From contig NZ_MJAT01000033.1 of assembly GCF_001742305.1 (NCBI RefSeq), positions 1 through 64,000 on the forward strand: a stretch of 64,000 nucleotides of DNA. Direction: 5' to 3'. The notes under the pieces are model-generated. The model was not told the origin of the DNA. It saw nothing but the letters and a program-made list of their open reading frames with translations, and searched no databases. Within the stretch, counting starts at the first letter, position 1, and every line of letters starts with the position of its first letter. The position numbers and the translations under genes were made by a program. This document shows positions 35,551 to 44,538 of the stretch, piece by piece. Origin of the DNA: Desulfuribacillus stibiiarsenatis. Lineage in GTDB: Bacteria > Bacillota > Bacilli > Desulfuribacillales > Desulfuribacillaceae.

Positions 35551-36345
35551 TTACACTCGTATAATTGACATTTTTCTAAAATAGATAAAAGTAATAATCA
35601 AAAAAACTATTGAAACACTGAGGTACAAAAACATTTCCCTATAGTCAGGAACTTGCAGATACAGCGGCTTTAACATCACTCCAATGGCAACGGATAACAG
35701 CAATGTAAAACCTTTTATAAATAATGTTGGTAATAATAGGAGGCCTATGTTCATATTTTTATACGCCATATACGCTATTACGAAAAACAACGGCAGGATA
35801 AAGACCATATCTAAGATAAATACCGAGTAGGCAAATTCAATCTTTTCCCCAGTTGAAAGGAGTGGCAGTAATAGCGAAACCCACATTGGATAAAACAAAA
35901 TTGGTATAAATAAGGCGAATCCTATCGACACATTCTTGATTCCCTTCGTTACCTTTACCAACGGAACGTCCTTATTCAGTAAGCATATAACCGCATAAAT
36001 GATAGAATAAAATGCAAGTCCAAATATCCCCATATATAAGAAATATAACGGGTTATAGAACCGCTCCATCACATAAATCCCGTAAGCATAAAATATATAC
36101 CCTAGTAAACCTAGAACAGTAATCTGCTGTTTGACATTTTCTTCTCTTAAGCGAATCGTCAATATCAAAATCGATACTGCCGATAGAATCGTCACAATAT
36201 CCTGTGACATTACTCCTGGCATAAATTCCTCGCTACATACTTTGCTGTAAATACTAGGTAATATGACACCAATGATTGCCGCAATCAAAGCCATACTTGC
36301 AACGATAATCCATAGTAGTCTATTTCTATTAACATGCATTAGCAT
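35551..36345 (-). CDS. Hypothetical eight-helix membrane protein
   Basis: Protein of 264 residues, nearly all hydrophobic, with about eight helices and no recognisable motif. It follows the MarR-type regulator by 88 bases on the same strand and has GGAGGAG at its start, so it may be a target of that regulator. I cannot assign a family; general membrane integrity or small-molecule sensing roles are only guesses. Confidence 0.65.
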   Translation of the reverse strand: MLMHVNRNRLLWIIVASMALIAAIIGVILPSIYSKVCSEEFMPGVMSQDIVTILSAVSILILTIRLREENVKQQITVLGLLGYIFYAYGIYVMERFYNPLYFLYMGIFGLAFYSIIYAVICLLNKDVPLVKVTKGIKNVSIGFALFIPILFYPMWVSLLLPLLSTGEKIEFAYSVFILDMVFILPLFFVIAYMAYKNMNIGLLLLPTLFIKGFTLLLSVAIGVMLKPLYLQVPDYREMFLYLSVSIVFLIITFIYFRKMSIIRV

Positions 36346-36433
36346 ATCTATACTCCTCCTCTTGAATCTAATCAGTCTTTATCTCAACGGCATTACCTAC
36401 TCTATTTCTATAAATGAGAGCTTCCTTCTTTAA

Positions 36434-36868
36434 CTAGTTTGAAAGTTTAAGAAGAGAGTGATATAAATCTGTTAGCTCCTTGTCAGTAAATCCTTGAAAA
36501 AAACTATTGAAAAATATATCTGTTTCCGCACCCCTCTGCTCTGCCATCATTACGCTTTTGTCCGTCATTACGATTCGTATTGTTCTACGATCTTCTGAGT
36601 CTTTCTCCATCCTCAAGAAACCTTTTCCCTGAAGCTTTAAGGCAATTTGCTTAACATTTTGGTGAGAACTCCCCATACGATTTGCCAATTCCCCAAGCGT
36701 TGGTGATGTCTGGAAAAACTCCTCCATTACAGCTAACAAGTACCATTGTTGTGTCGTCAAATCATAGGGTGCTAACGTTTGATCCATAATAACTTGTAAT
36801 TTGTTCCGCAAATAGAATAAGTTTCCGAAGATATGCTTCTGCATATGTAAAATGTCCGTGTTCTCCAT
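36434..36868 (-). CDS. MarR-family transcriptional regulator
   Basis: Winged-helix protein of 144 residues with the MarR order: an N-terminal dimer helix, LTTQQWYLLAVMEE, recognition helix SPTLGELANRMGSSHQNVKQIALKL and the wing KDSEDRRTIRIVMTD. The DxRxxR wing motif is intact. It usually represses itself and neighbouring genes. A 43-base perfect palindrome lies about 50 bases upstream. The likely target is the membrane protein gene downstream. Confidence 0.9.
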   Translation of the reverse strand: MENTDILHMQKHIFGNLFYLRNKLQVIMDQTLAPYDLTTQQWYLLAVMEEFFQTSPTLGELANRMGSSHQNVKQIALKLQGKGFLRMEKDSEDRRTIRIVMTDKSVMMAEQRGAETDIFFNSFFQGFTDKELTDLYHSLLKLSN

Positions 36869-36916
36869 TTTCGTTGATTCCTCCTCTTTACATTAGCGCT
36901 TGCCTTAGCAAAACTA

Positions 36917-36959
36917 AAAATGTAATACATTACACAATGTATGTAATGTATTACATTTT
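36917..36959 (-). promoter_or_regulatory. Large palindromic operator upstream of the MarR gene
   Basis: Two 18-base arms, AAAATGTAATACATTACA and its exact reverse complement, flank a 7-base centre. Each arm itself contains TGTAATACATTACA, a near-palindrome, giving two binding sites. The position, 49 bases before the MarR start, fits a promoter-covering operator for autoregulation. Confidence 0.7.
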
Positions 36960-37063
36960 GTCAACTACTATTATTCATTGCAAACCACTTAAAACTAAAA
37001 ATTTAAACATACTGATGATTGTGCAACCTGAGAAGAAATCGTATATTTATATTACGAACGATC

Positions 37064-37444
37064 CTACGAATGGATTCCTGCATGGATTGAAATGATTTTT
37101 GCAATTTCACCAAACTCATTCTTCCTATTAAGTAGGTCCATTGGCATATCCTTAGAAAAATCTCCCGATGCAATTTGACCAATTTGCGCGTTCAATCGGC
37201 GAATAATTTTAACTGTCTCCTTTGAAATTTGATATAACACCGTTCCAACTACCAAGAATACTCCTAAGCCTAGTATTGCGACAATCAAAACATTATTTTG
37301 AACAGCTTGATAAACCCTCTCCATAGAAAGGCCAATAATAAGAATTGTATCCGTGGTGCCATTCAATGTTATAGGCGAAATCACTTCAATACCATCATGA
37401 TACCATTCATCAAAGAGTGTTTTTCCAGATAATCCGACTCCCAT
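37064..37444 (-). pseudogene. Chemoreceptor remnant (sensor end, TM2 and HAMP only)
   Basis: An ORF of 126 residues resembling the middle of a methyl-accepting protein: the end of a Cache-type sensor (LFDEWYHDGIEVISPI, with TILIIGLSMERVYQAV), a transmembrane helix (VLIVAILGLGVFLVVGTVLY) and most of a HAMP domain (RRLNAQIGQIASGDFSKDM). The first helix and the whole signalling domain are missing; the frame stops shortly after NEFGEIAKI. It cannot signal as a receptor. Flanked by 33 bases from the GntR-ABC unit upstream, it is best read as a decayed gene. Confidence 0.65.
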
Positions 37445-37476
37445 ATATTGGATGACCCTAATTTAGATTGTTGTAT

Positions 37477-38181
37477 TTAATTGATATACAATACGTTATC
37501 TACAAATCCGCTTAATTCCATAGTAGGTGGTATACGCAAATATAACAACATCGGACCAGACATATGGCTGAAGCCTCTTGTATGATCACGATATACAGTC
37601 TCTTGGAATTGTGTAACTGTAAAGTCCTTTTTGAAAGCTGCAAATTCCATTTTTACTCGTTCAAACGAGATGATTATCTGCTGACTTTTCAAATCTATCA
37701 TAGGCGGTATGATTTTATCTGTAATATCGACCGTTCCTACCATGTGAGGTGTTTTGTAGCTCTTCACTTCTATTTTTCCCTCTAGTTCCTGGGTTCTCTC
37801 TGCAATTACCAGCGCATGGTAATAATTTCCGTCGTGTGTTAGAATTTCTAGCTTATCCCCAGATATATCGAAACTCCATTCCCCTTGCAAAAATACATCA
37901 TTCGTTTCATTCAATACATCCCGTTTGGCTAAATCGTAGTAATCAGGATATGCAGGATAACCAATCATATCTCCCGTAAGCTTATCAAGGACGCTATCCT
38001 CTGAAAAATGGTCAGCAGGCAAGAAATAAAACACACCCACCGATAGTATTAATACTCCCAGATATATACTAAGTACCCATCGCATCCTAGGATACTTGAT
38101 ATGTTTTGAAACGAAAGATACACCACTTCGAATCAGTATTGCCATTAATATTATAAACGCGATACTTAAAACAGTTGACAT
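37477..38181 (-). CDS. Hypothetical membrane-anchored protein of the GntR-ABC operon
   Basis: Protein of 234 residues with two N-terminal helices (about 3-20 and 33-54) and an extracytoplasmic domain of beta-rich look. Its start overlaps the permease stop by one base, so it belongs to the ABC operon. No family is recognised. It may be an accessory subunit, as YtrF-like or unnamed proteins are in YtrABCDEF-type systems. Confidence 0.65.
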   Translation of the reverse strand: MSTVLSIAFIILMAILIRSGVSFVSKHIKYPRMRWVLSIYLGVLILSVGVFYFLPADHFSEDSVLDKLTGDMIGYPAYPDYYDLAKRDVLNETNDVFLQGEWSFDISGDKLEILTHDGNYYHALVIAERTQELEGKIEVKSYKTPHMVGTVDITDKIIPPMIDLKSQQIIISFERVKMEFAAFKKDFTVTQFQETVYRDHTRGFSHMSGPMLLYLRIPPTMELSGFVDNVLYIN

Positions 38182-38945
38182 TATCTACGCACCTCCAGAC
38201 GTTTCGATAGGATAATCGTAGTGAAAAATAGAATACTCGCGGTCACAATCACCTTGAGCGCAAAAACTGCTATAGAGCTTTCATAAATAAAAAACTCTAT
38301 TACCTTATACGTCAAACTATGGCTGCCACCTTGACGAGCTTCTAGTATTAACATACCAATCACAAACGTTGGTAAAAGCACTATAAAAATCTTATTCCAC
38401 TGCACAAGCATTCCAAAAAAGTACCCTATAGCAGCTACTAATATAACGTATAGAGTGTTCGACAACGCACTCATTAAAAGCTCCTGTGGCGATAAATAGA
38501 AATATTGATAAGACATGGCATCCGCACCTAAATAGAAGAAAGAAATCACTCGTAGTAAAATACCAAGCAGAGAAGTAGTAATACCTGTTACAACTCCAAT
38601 AGTAACTAAAACCGCAATACTAGAGATTGTGCTGGTCGTACGATTCGATACGAACGCAAAATCAACATCACGATACATTTTCGTCGAGAATTTTATCGCA
38701 ATACTAAACATCCATATCATTGCGAAGACAATAATGATTTCATTAGAAATGGTTCGAATTTGAAACGTTAGGTTAGCAAAGGAACTGCTCATACTCCCCA
38801 CCCCGTTAAAAGAAAATAATACTCCAATCAACTGCACAATCATTAAACTTATAAATATATCAAAATAAGACCTTAGTTTATATTGAAATTGTTTACTAGC
38901 TATATCTAGCATGGATTGCTCTCTACTTGGTGTTAAAAACATCAT
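38181..38945 (-). CDS. ABC-2-like permease of the GntR operon
   Basis: Membrane protein of 254 residues with six helices, overlapping the ATPase stop by 23 bases and the next gene by one. It has no sharp motif, but helix layout and context make it the membrane partner of the ATPase at 38923-39825. The start follows GGGAGGAATCG. Confidence 0.75.
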   Translation of the reverse strand: MMFLTPSREQSMLDIASKQFQYKLRSYFDIFISLMIVQLIGVLFSFNGVGSMSSSFANLTFQIRTISNEIIIVFAMIWMFSIAIKFSTKMYRDVDFAFVSNRTTSTISSIAVLVTIGVVTGITTSLLGILLRVISFFYLGADAMSYQYFYLSPQELLMSALSNTLYVILVAAIGYFFGMLVQWNKIFIVLLPTFVIGMLILEARQGGSHSLTYKVIEFFIYESSIAVFALKVIVTASILFFTTIILSKRLEVRR

Positions 38946-39825
38946 CGATTCCTCCCTTGGTCTTACTCGTCAAATATACACAAATATCATTAGTACTTAC
39001 TGACTTAATCTCAATTCCTGCCGCTAGTATTTTCGCTCGATCTGCATCATTTAAGTCATTGCGAATTACGATATAGCTTGTATTGATTCCGACAGATTCT
39101 CGATAAAATAGCTCCTTATCTATGACCAACGGCTCTATGGCTTCCATTTTCCCTAGCAACCCAACTGCATACTCTTTAAGGTCTAACACTGGCATGTGCA
39201 GTCGTATTGTACCCTCTCTTAATAACAATACATCCTCTAGCAAATCTTCTATTTCGTTCAATAAATGACTCGATAGAATAATAGTCCGTGGATGATCGAT
39301 GTAATCCTTTAATAAGGCTCTGTAAAAATCCTTACGTACAGCTGCATCCATACCCGTTGTTGGTTCATCAAAAATTGTTAATGGACATCGGGAGGCCAGC
39401 CCTATAATCATATTAAAAGTACTTTTCATACCTTTTGATAAGTCGTTATGATATTGATTTTTGTGGAAAGAAAAATATTCGAACAATCCCTTTGCGATTT
39501 TCATGTTCCAATGATTATAAAAAGTGCTTGCACACTCTAATATCTCTACCAACGGTAGCGCGTTAGGGAATATCATTTGATCATCAATAAAAATCATATT
39601 CGATGAAACCTTCAAGCTATTAAATGGTTCCTCGCCAAATACTTTAATATCACCAGAGCTTCTCTCGTAAAATCCTGCAAGGGTCTTTAATAGCGTTGTT
39701 TTCCCAGCACCGTTTCTACCAATTAAACCAGTAATCTTATTCTCTTCTATGGTAAAAGATAAGTCTTTAATAGCCTTAGTATTACGATAGCTCTTCGTTA
39801 ATCCTGCACATTCAATGACATTCAT
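38923..39825 (-). CDS. ABC transporter ATPase, YtrB-like
   Basis: ATPase of about 300 residues starting at 39825 after AAGGAGG. Walker A GRNGAGKTT near 40, signature LSKGMKSTFNM (a variant of LSGGQ) near 135, Walker B LTIFDEPTTGMD near 160. This match and the GntR partner resemble YtrB of Bacillus subtilis, induced by cell-wall-active antibiotics through YtrA. Its substrate is unknown. Confidence 0.88.
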   Translation of the reverse strand: MNVIECAGLTKSYRNTKAIKDLSFTIEENKITGLIGRNGAGKTTLLKTLAGFYERSSGDIKVFGEEPFNSLKVSSNMIFIDDQMIFPNALPLVEILECASTFYNHWNMKIAKGLFEYFSFHKNQYHNDLSKGMKSTFNMIIGLASRCPLTIFDEPTTGMDAAVRKDFYRALLKDYIDHPRTIILSSHLLNEIEDLLEDVLLLREGTIRLHMPVLDLKEYAVGLLGKMEAIEPLVIDKELFYRESVGINTSYIVIRNDLNDADRAKILAAGIEIKSVSTNDICVYLTSKTKGGIDDVFNTK

Positions 39826-39929
39826 TATATTACCTCCTTGATTGTAATCATAATATCTATTTTTGATAACCGACATTATTTATTATTTGTTGTTTCTTAT
39901 TGTTGTTTCCTGGATTTTTTTATGTTTAA

Positions 39930-40307
39930 TTATGATGTGCCTCTGCTATTAACAGACTTAATCATTCCTAATAATTCATCTTCCGTGACACCCAGCCGTC
40001 TCGCTTCCACAACTAATTCAACAATCAATTGTTGCAAGGTTTGGCTCTTTCTCTTTTTCAGAATCTGGTCCTTGGCATCCATAGTCACAAACATACCTAA
40101 TCCTCGCTTTTTATATAAAATCCCTTCATCAGCCAGAATATTAATACCTTTTGCTGCTGTCGCTGGGTTAATATTAAACATGTCAGCAAGCTGATATTGC
40201 GAGTACATCTTCTCATTATCCTTAATATTTCCCGATAATATTTCACCTTCAAGCCACTTGGCAAGCTGTACATAGATCGGCTCCGCACTTTCCGTCTTTA
40301 GAAACAA
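39930..40307 (-). CDS. GntR-family (YtrA-like) transcriptional regulator
   Basis: Regulator of about 125 residues. I take the TTG at 40307, five bases after AAGGAGGTGG, as the start. The N-terminal winged helix reads AEPIYVQLAKWLEGEILSG, YSQYQLADMFNINPATAAKGINILADEGILYKKRGLGMFV; the short C-terminus (about 45 residues) with VVEARRLGVTEDELLGMI is YtrA subfamily. First gene of the operon, 104 bases ahead of the ATPase. It likely represses the operon through the palindrome at 40377-40402. Confidence 0.9.
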   Translation of the reverse strand: MFLKTESAEPIYVQLAKWLEGEILSGNIKDNEKMYSQYQLADMFNINPATAAKGINILADEGILYKKRGLGMFVTMDAKDQILKKRKSQTLQQLIVELVVEARRLGVTEDELLGMIKSVNSRGTS

Positions 40308-40376
40308 TTCGACCACCTCCTTAATAACACAATAATAGAACCGTGAAATCAACAATAAACATTACAATCGCTAGTA

Positions 40377-40402
40377 TAGTGCATTACTGTTGTAATGTAC
40401 TA
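40377..40402 (-). promoter_or_regulatory. Candidate operator of the GntR regulator
   Basis: TAGTGCATTAC and GTAATGTACTA pair at ten of eleven positions around TGTT. The site is 70 bases upstream of the regulator start, next to TATATATTATA on the same stretch, a position for promoter control. YtrA-type repressors bind GT...AC palindromes of this kind. Confidence 0.55.
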
Positions 40403-40440
40403 TATATTATACCTTCTATATTTGTCAACGTTACTTTGCA

Positions 40441-40469
40441 AAAAATAAAAGGCCCCTTTTACAGAGGCC
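40441..40469 (-). terminator. Terminator of the cobalt transporter operon
   Basis: GGCCCCT and AGAGGCC pair (one mismatch) around TTTAC; the minus strand continues with TTTTATTTTTT. It lies 20 bases past the cbiO stop. Confidence 0.6.
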
Positions 40470-40489
40470 CGCTGAATTCGCATATTAAA

Positions 40490-41323
40490 CTACTTCGCAA
40501 TTTCCAGTATTTCGAATAGCTCTTCTTTCGTTTTCGGATACTTTTGAGTGACTACATCTGTTCCGTGAAATCTTTCATATACTTCCATAATCCAAGGCTT
40601 TTGCAAATGGCTTTTTGCAAGAATTTCAGTGTTTCTAAATACATCAACTACTGATCCTTGTGCAAGCAAATGTCCATCAAATAAAATTATGACTTCATCC
40701 GCCCACTCATAGACTAAGTCTACATTATGTGTAGACAATATTATTGTCCGATTAGGGTGATGCATGACCTTTAGTAAAGCCATTATTTTTTTTGAATAGT
40801 AAGGGTCAAGTCCCGCTGTCGGTTCATCAAGCACCATTAACTTTGGATCCATAGCAACGATCCCAGCAATTGCTACTCTCTTCTTTTGCCCGATACTTAA
40901 AAAATGAGGAGGGGTATCTTTCAGCAACTCTGTTTCCGTTACAATCATGACTTCATTTACCCGTCTTTCTATTTCAGCTGATGATAACTGCAAATTCTTT
41001 GGACCAAATTTAATATCATCATACACGTTAGACGAAAACAGTTGGGTTTCAGGGTTTTGAAATACAATGCCAACTTGTTGCCTAAGCTCTTTCATCTCTT
41101 TTCGACTATAGGTTAACTTTTTCCCGTCAAATAAAATACTACCACTTGTCGGCTTTAGAATACCGTTCAGCAGGAGAAATAGTGTCGATTTCCCAGCCCC
41201 ATTATTACCAATGATGGCAATCTTCTTCCCTATTTCAATCGTCAAATTTACTCGATCCAACGCTAAAGTTCCATCTGCATATTGATAAGAAACTTGTTCA
41301 AACGTTACAATCGGTTCGTTCAC
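40490..41323 (-). CDS. cbiO: Cobalt ECF transporter ATPase CbiO
   Basis: ATPase of 277 residues: Walker A GNNGAGKST near 40, Q-loop FQNPETQLF, signature LSIGQKKRVAIAG, Walker B LMVLDEPTAGLDP. The KxxxRQxVGIVFQNP stretch is typical of CbiO/EcfA energy-coupling ATPases. It is last in cbiMNQO, 31 bases after cbiQ, and as the only ATPase probably works as a homodimer. The C-terminal 60 residues (SVVDVFRNTEILAKSHL) are normal for the family. It powers Co2+ import. Confidence 0.94.
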   Translation of the reverse strand: MNEPIVTFEQVSYQYADGTLALDRVNLTIEIGKKIAIIGNNGAGKSTLFLLLNGILKPTSGSILFDGKKLTYSRKEMKELRQQVGIVFQNPETQLFSSNVYDDIKFGPKNLQLSSAEIERRVNEVMIVTETELLKDTPPHFLSIGQKKRVAIAGIVAMDPKLMVLDEPTAGLDPYYSKKIMALLKVMHHPNRTIILSTHNVDLVYEWADEVIILFDGHLLAQGSVVDVFRNTEILAKSHLQKPWIMEVYERFHGTDVVTQKYPKTKEELFEILEIAK

Positions 41324-41354
41324 TTACACACATCCTTTCAAAAGACAGTCAACG

Positions 41355-42134
41355 TTACGTAATTATAGATATCCATAAAAGTAAGACAAAAGAAATAGCA
41401 ATAATGATAAAGTGTTTCCAACTATAACCCATGCGTAGTTCTACGTCATACAAGAGCTCATCTCCACCACGACTATCAATTGAGATTTGCAGTTCTTTAG
41501 CAGATTGTATTGATTTAATAAAAAGACAGACAATAAGCTGTGAAAGGCCCTCCAACCAGCTACTTTTATTATTTTGGTATCCAAGTCTGCTAGATTGGGC
41601 GATAAAAATTTCATGCGTCTTTTCCAATAAAATATAGATAAATCGATACGTAATCCCGATTAATTCTATAAAAACGGATGGAAGCCTTGCTATCTTTAAG
41701 ACCCACATAATTTGCTGGAGTGGCGTTGATAGAATAAGAAAATATAAACAACTTACACTCGCCATAACAGTTGCTGTTAATTGATAGGATTGTTGGATAC
41801 TGTATGGACTAATATAAATCTGCCACGAACCAACGGAAGCTAGCCAAACCGTTTCTACATGCTCTGGTAAAATAGGTGTAATAGAAAAGAAAATAGCAAT
41901 TACACTTGTTATTAAGAAAGCAAACGGAACGAGAAGAAGTTTCAAATATACATGAAACGGAATGTTGGACTTGAACAACACCCCGAGACTCATCACAGTA
42001 AACGTCAAACAGGCTACTAATATATTTCTTGTTAAAGTTGTAAGAAGGAGAAAGGTCAGCACAAAACTGACCTTCTCAACAGGATGAACATCTTTTAAGC
42101 CGCTCGTATACGCATAGTCATCAATTTTAATCAT
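41355..42134 (-). CDS. cbiQ: Cobalt ECF transporter transmembrane subunit CbiQ
   Basis: Membrane protein of 259 residues with about five helices and the two short coupling motifs of the T component: the last, KSIQSAKELQISIDSRGG, has the expected Ser-Arg-Gly. It links the substrate-binding CbiM/CbiN to CbiO. Eighteen bases after cbiN. Confidence 0.92.
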   Translation of the reverse strand: MIKIDDYAYTSGLKDVHPVEKVSFVLTFLLLTTLTRNILVACLTFTVMSLGVLFKSNIPFHVYLKLLLVPFAFLITSVIAIFFSITPILPEHVETVWLASVGSWQIYISPYSIQQSYQLTATVMASVSCLYFLILSTPLQQIMWVLKIARLPSVFIELIGITYRFIYILLEKTHEIFIAQSSRLGYQNNKSSWLEGLSQLIVCLFIKSIQSAKELQISIDSRGGDELLYDVELRMGYSWKHFIIIAISFVLLLWISIIT

Positions 42135-42152
42135 TGCATTCCCTTCATTCCG

Positions 42153-42434
42153 CTATTGATTGGAGGAAGTATACTTTTTCTTGGCCTTCCCATATCCAAA
42201 TATGTAACCAATGATAATAGCACCAATAGCTGCTTGTAAGGAGAACAGTAAACTTTCAATCTCTCCACTTGGTGGTTCCCATATCGCATCAAACCATGGC
42301 TCGTAGTTCGATGCAACTTCCATAATCGCTTGCTCTGCTTGCTCGTCAGCCCCACTGAATTCAGCATCACTTTGGAAGATTACAGGAATAACGGCTAATA
42401 GAATAACCAAAAGTAGTAATACTCCATTTTTCAT
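42153..42434 (-). CDS. cbiN: Cobalt transport protein CbiN
   Basis: Small subunit of 93 residues with two helices flanking an extracytoplasmic loop that includes the family's EFSGADEQAEQAI and YEPWFDAIWEPPSGEIESLLF. It helps load Co2+ into CbiM. One base separates it from cbiM. Confidence 0.95.
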   Translation of the reverse strand: MKNGVLLLLVILLAVIPVIFQSDAEFSGADEQAEQAIMEVASNYEPWFDAIWEPPSGEIESLLFSLQAAIGAIIIGYIFGYGKAKKKYTSSNQ

Positions 42435-42435
42435 G

Positions 42436-43194
42436 TTATCTTATCCCCTTCATCATCGGTAAGATATTCAGTTCTGTCATATTATATTTTTGAAGTAAGT
42501 TTATCACAATAACAGTAAGTAAGCCTTCACTAATCGCTATTGGCACTTGTGTTAGACCAAAGATGGCGGTAAACTTAGCCATTGATGCAGTAACTCCACC
42601 CACTTCAGCTGGGAATGCTAGAGCTAATTGAACCGATGTCACTAAATATGTCCCTAAATCCCCTAGCATGGCTGCTAGAAAAACCGCCACAGTCAGTGAT
42701 GCATTCAATTTTTTCGCGAGCTTAAAAACTCCATATGTTAACATCGGTCCCACGACGGCCATCGAGAAGGCATTCGCCCCTAACGTAGTAATCCCACCAT
42801 GCGCTAACAATAGGGATTGAAACAAAAGAACAATCGTCCCCAACACACTCATTGTTGTTGGACCAAGTAAAATTGTTCCTAACCCTACACCTGTTGGATG
42901 GGAACTACTACCTGTTACTGAAGGAATTTTCAACGCAGATAAAACGAATGCAAAAGCACCAGAAAGACCTAGCATCGTTTTTAGTTCAGGGTTTTCTTTT
43001 AAATTTTTCGTGATTGTTCGTACTCCAACGGCAATAAATGGGATTGTAGCTGCCCACCAAAAGATAGCCCAGCCAATTGGTAGAAATCCTTCCATAATGT
43101 GCATCGCATAAACTGGACGATGAGAATTCGCCCAAAAATAGCCCGTTAATCCTAACAGAGCAACGATTGAAACCCATAATGATCTTTTTTTCAC
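42436..43194 (-). CDS. cbiM: Cobalt ECF transporter substrate subunit CbiM
   Basis: Membrane protein of 252 residues. After a leader that looks like a signal peptide (about 1-29) comes [12 protein letters not shown], the conserved N-terminus whose Met-His chelate cobalt, then [16 protein letters not shown] and [19 protein letters not shown], both CbiM hallmarks. The order M-N-Q-O and the cobalamin riboswitch upstream identify cobalt rather than nickel. First gene of the operon. Confidence 0.96.
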   Translation of the reverse strand: MKKRSLWVSIVALLGLTGYFWANSHRPVYAMHIMEGFLPIGWAIFWWAATIPFIAVGVRTITKNLKENPELKTMLGLSGAFAFVLSALKIPSVTGSSSHPTGVGLGTILLGPTTMSVLGTIVLLFQSLLLAHGGITTLGANAFSMAVVGPMLTYGVFKLAKKLNASLTVAVFLAAMLGDLGTYLVTSVQLALAFPAEVGGVTASMAKFTAIFGLTQVPIAISEGLLTVIVINLLQKYNMTELNILPMMKGIR

Positions 43195-43224
43195 TTTTTA
43201 TCAGCCCCCATCTCCATTAAAAAA

Positions 43225-43255
43225 GAGCATCTAAACCGTATAGGCTTAAATGCTC
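43225..43255 (-). terminator. Riboswitch-controlled terminator before cbiM
   Basis: GAGCATCTAAACC and GGCTTAAATGCTC form a stem; the minus strand then has TTTTTT. It stands between the cobalamin aptamer and cbiM, about 30 bases before the start, as an attenuator would. Confidence 0.75.
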
Positions 43256-43350
43256 ACAAAAAAACAACCGTACATATTGTTAATTAAACATACAATACTT
43301 TGTCTCCCGCAAACACCTCCCTATATCCCCGTAGGTCACTTCGTGTCCTC

Positions 43351-43521
43351 TAAACAGGCAGGTCTCCTGACTTACCATCAATGCTCCTTGCGTCTTCCCA
43401 CTTTTTAGATAAAGCAGTGACTGCTTGCAAGTTGCTCCGGATTACAGTGGCGGGAACCGTGCCGGACTTTCACCGAGCTTCCCTTTTAAGCTTAGCATGC
43501 TTTATGCATAGCACCTGTTTA
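43351..43521 (-). promoter_or_regulatory. Cobalamin riboswitch aptamer
   Basis: On the minus strand the aptamer opens with TAAACAGGTGC and closes with GCCTGTTTA (43351-43358 with 43514-43521, P1 stem). Inside are the B12-box region (GCCACTGTAATCCGG), the AAAGTCCGGCACGG element, and GGGAAGACGCAAGGAGC, all standard cobalamin-aptamer landmarks. With the terminator at 43225-43255 it should switch off cbiMNQO when coenzyme B12 is plentiful. Confidence 0.96.
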
Positions 43522-43595
43522 GAACTTGTATATAATTTTAATTCATATTACATCATCACTAGCTTATTGTCTAACAATACATCTCCCAGGATTCG

Positions 43596-44441
43596 TTATA
43601 TATACAATAAATCTTGATTAAATCCAGGAATTAAAAGTTCATCTACTGCCCTTCGTAGTAATGTCTTAACGGCAGCAAAGCCTTCTTCTCCAAGGTTGAA
43701 TGAGAATGAATTGACATATAATTCAATGTGCGCCTTCGCAACATCGTAGGACATCTCTTGGGCATGTTGTAAAATGTATTCCCTCGAAACATCAGGGTTC
43801 TTCCATGCATATTCAAGGGATGAGCGAATCCATTGAGTAATACTCGAAATATCTAGTCCCCGCTTTGCAACGATCGCTCCTAATGGTATCGGCAGTCCAG
43901 TATCACTTTCCCACCATCGCCCTAGATCCGCTACTAGTTGAAGACCGTAGTCCTGATAGGTAAATCGAGCTTCATGAATCACAAGACCAGCATCGATGAT
44001 TCCGTCTCGAACGGCAGGCATGATTTTTTCAAAGGGCATGATTTGAATATCTATGGCCCCTTTCACCTGTTGAGATGCCCATAAGCGAAATAGCAAGTAA
44101 GCAGTAGAACGATCACTCGGAATCGCAACTCTTTTTCCTATCAAGGAGCTTGGGTCCCTAGAATCACCGTTTGCCTGCTTCGTCAACACTAAAGGGCCAC
44201 AACCGCGTCCTAAAGCGCCGCCACAGGGTAGTAAAGTATATTTCTCTAATACCCAAGGTAATGCCGCATAGGAGATTTTGATAATATCAAAATCATTGGT
44301 ATTTGCAGCTAAGTCGTTGGTAATATTGATATCTGCATACGTTATGTCTAAAGGGGGTGCATCAGGAACGAGACCGTGTGCCCAAGCGTGATATATAAAT
44401 GTGTCGTTCGGACACGGAGAATAAGCAATCTTCAATACCAA
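43596..44441 (-). CDS. mqnD: 1,4-dihydroxy-6-naphthoate synthase
   Basis: Enzyme of 281 residues of the futalosine route to menaquinone, acting on cyclic dehypoxanthine futalosine. The substrate-binding-protein-like fold begins KIAYSPCPNDTFIYHAWAHG, an MqnD hallmark; HEARFTYQDYGLQLVADLG and the C-terminal catalytic part follow. The start is TTG after GAGGT. It follows mqnB by 97 bases on the same strand. The other mqn genes are not in the window. Menaquinone would serve the respiratory complexes in this region. Confidence 0.95.
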   Translation of the reverse strand: MVLKIAYSPCPNDTFIYHAWAHGLVPDAPPLDITYADINITNDLAANTNDFDIIKISYAALPWVLEKYTLLPCGGALGRGCGPLVLTKQANGDSRDPSSLIGKRVAIPSDRSTAYLLFRLWASQQVKGAIDIQIMPFEKIMPAVRDGIIDAGLVIHEARFTYQDYGLQLVADLGRWWESDTGLPIPLGAIVAKRGLDISSITQWIRSSLEYAWKNPDVSREYILQHAQEMSYDVAKAHIELYVNSFSFNLGEEGFAAVKTLLRRAVDELLIPGFNQDLLYI

Positions 44442-44490
44442 TACTATTACCTCACTTCTTAGGTCTTATTTATATTAACGGAACTATCAA

Positions 44491-44527
44491 TACATCTATA
44501 TATCTATACATCTATGCATCTATACAT
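44491..44527. repeat. Short ATCTATAC-type tandem repeat
   Basis: Degenerate copies of an 8-base unit (tacatcta, tatatcta, tacatcta, tgcatcta, tacat) lie in the gap between mqnB and mqnD, just upstream of the mqnD leader. They are probably slippage products; no function is evident. Confidence 0.6.
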
Positions 44528-44538
44528 ATTCGCCTGAT

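Noticed and set aside
44491-44527. Short tandem repeats considered as a CRISPR array
   Set aside because: Units are only 8 bases, degenerate and without spacers; no cas genes are in the window.
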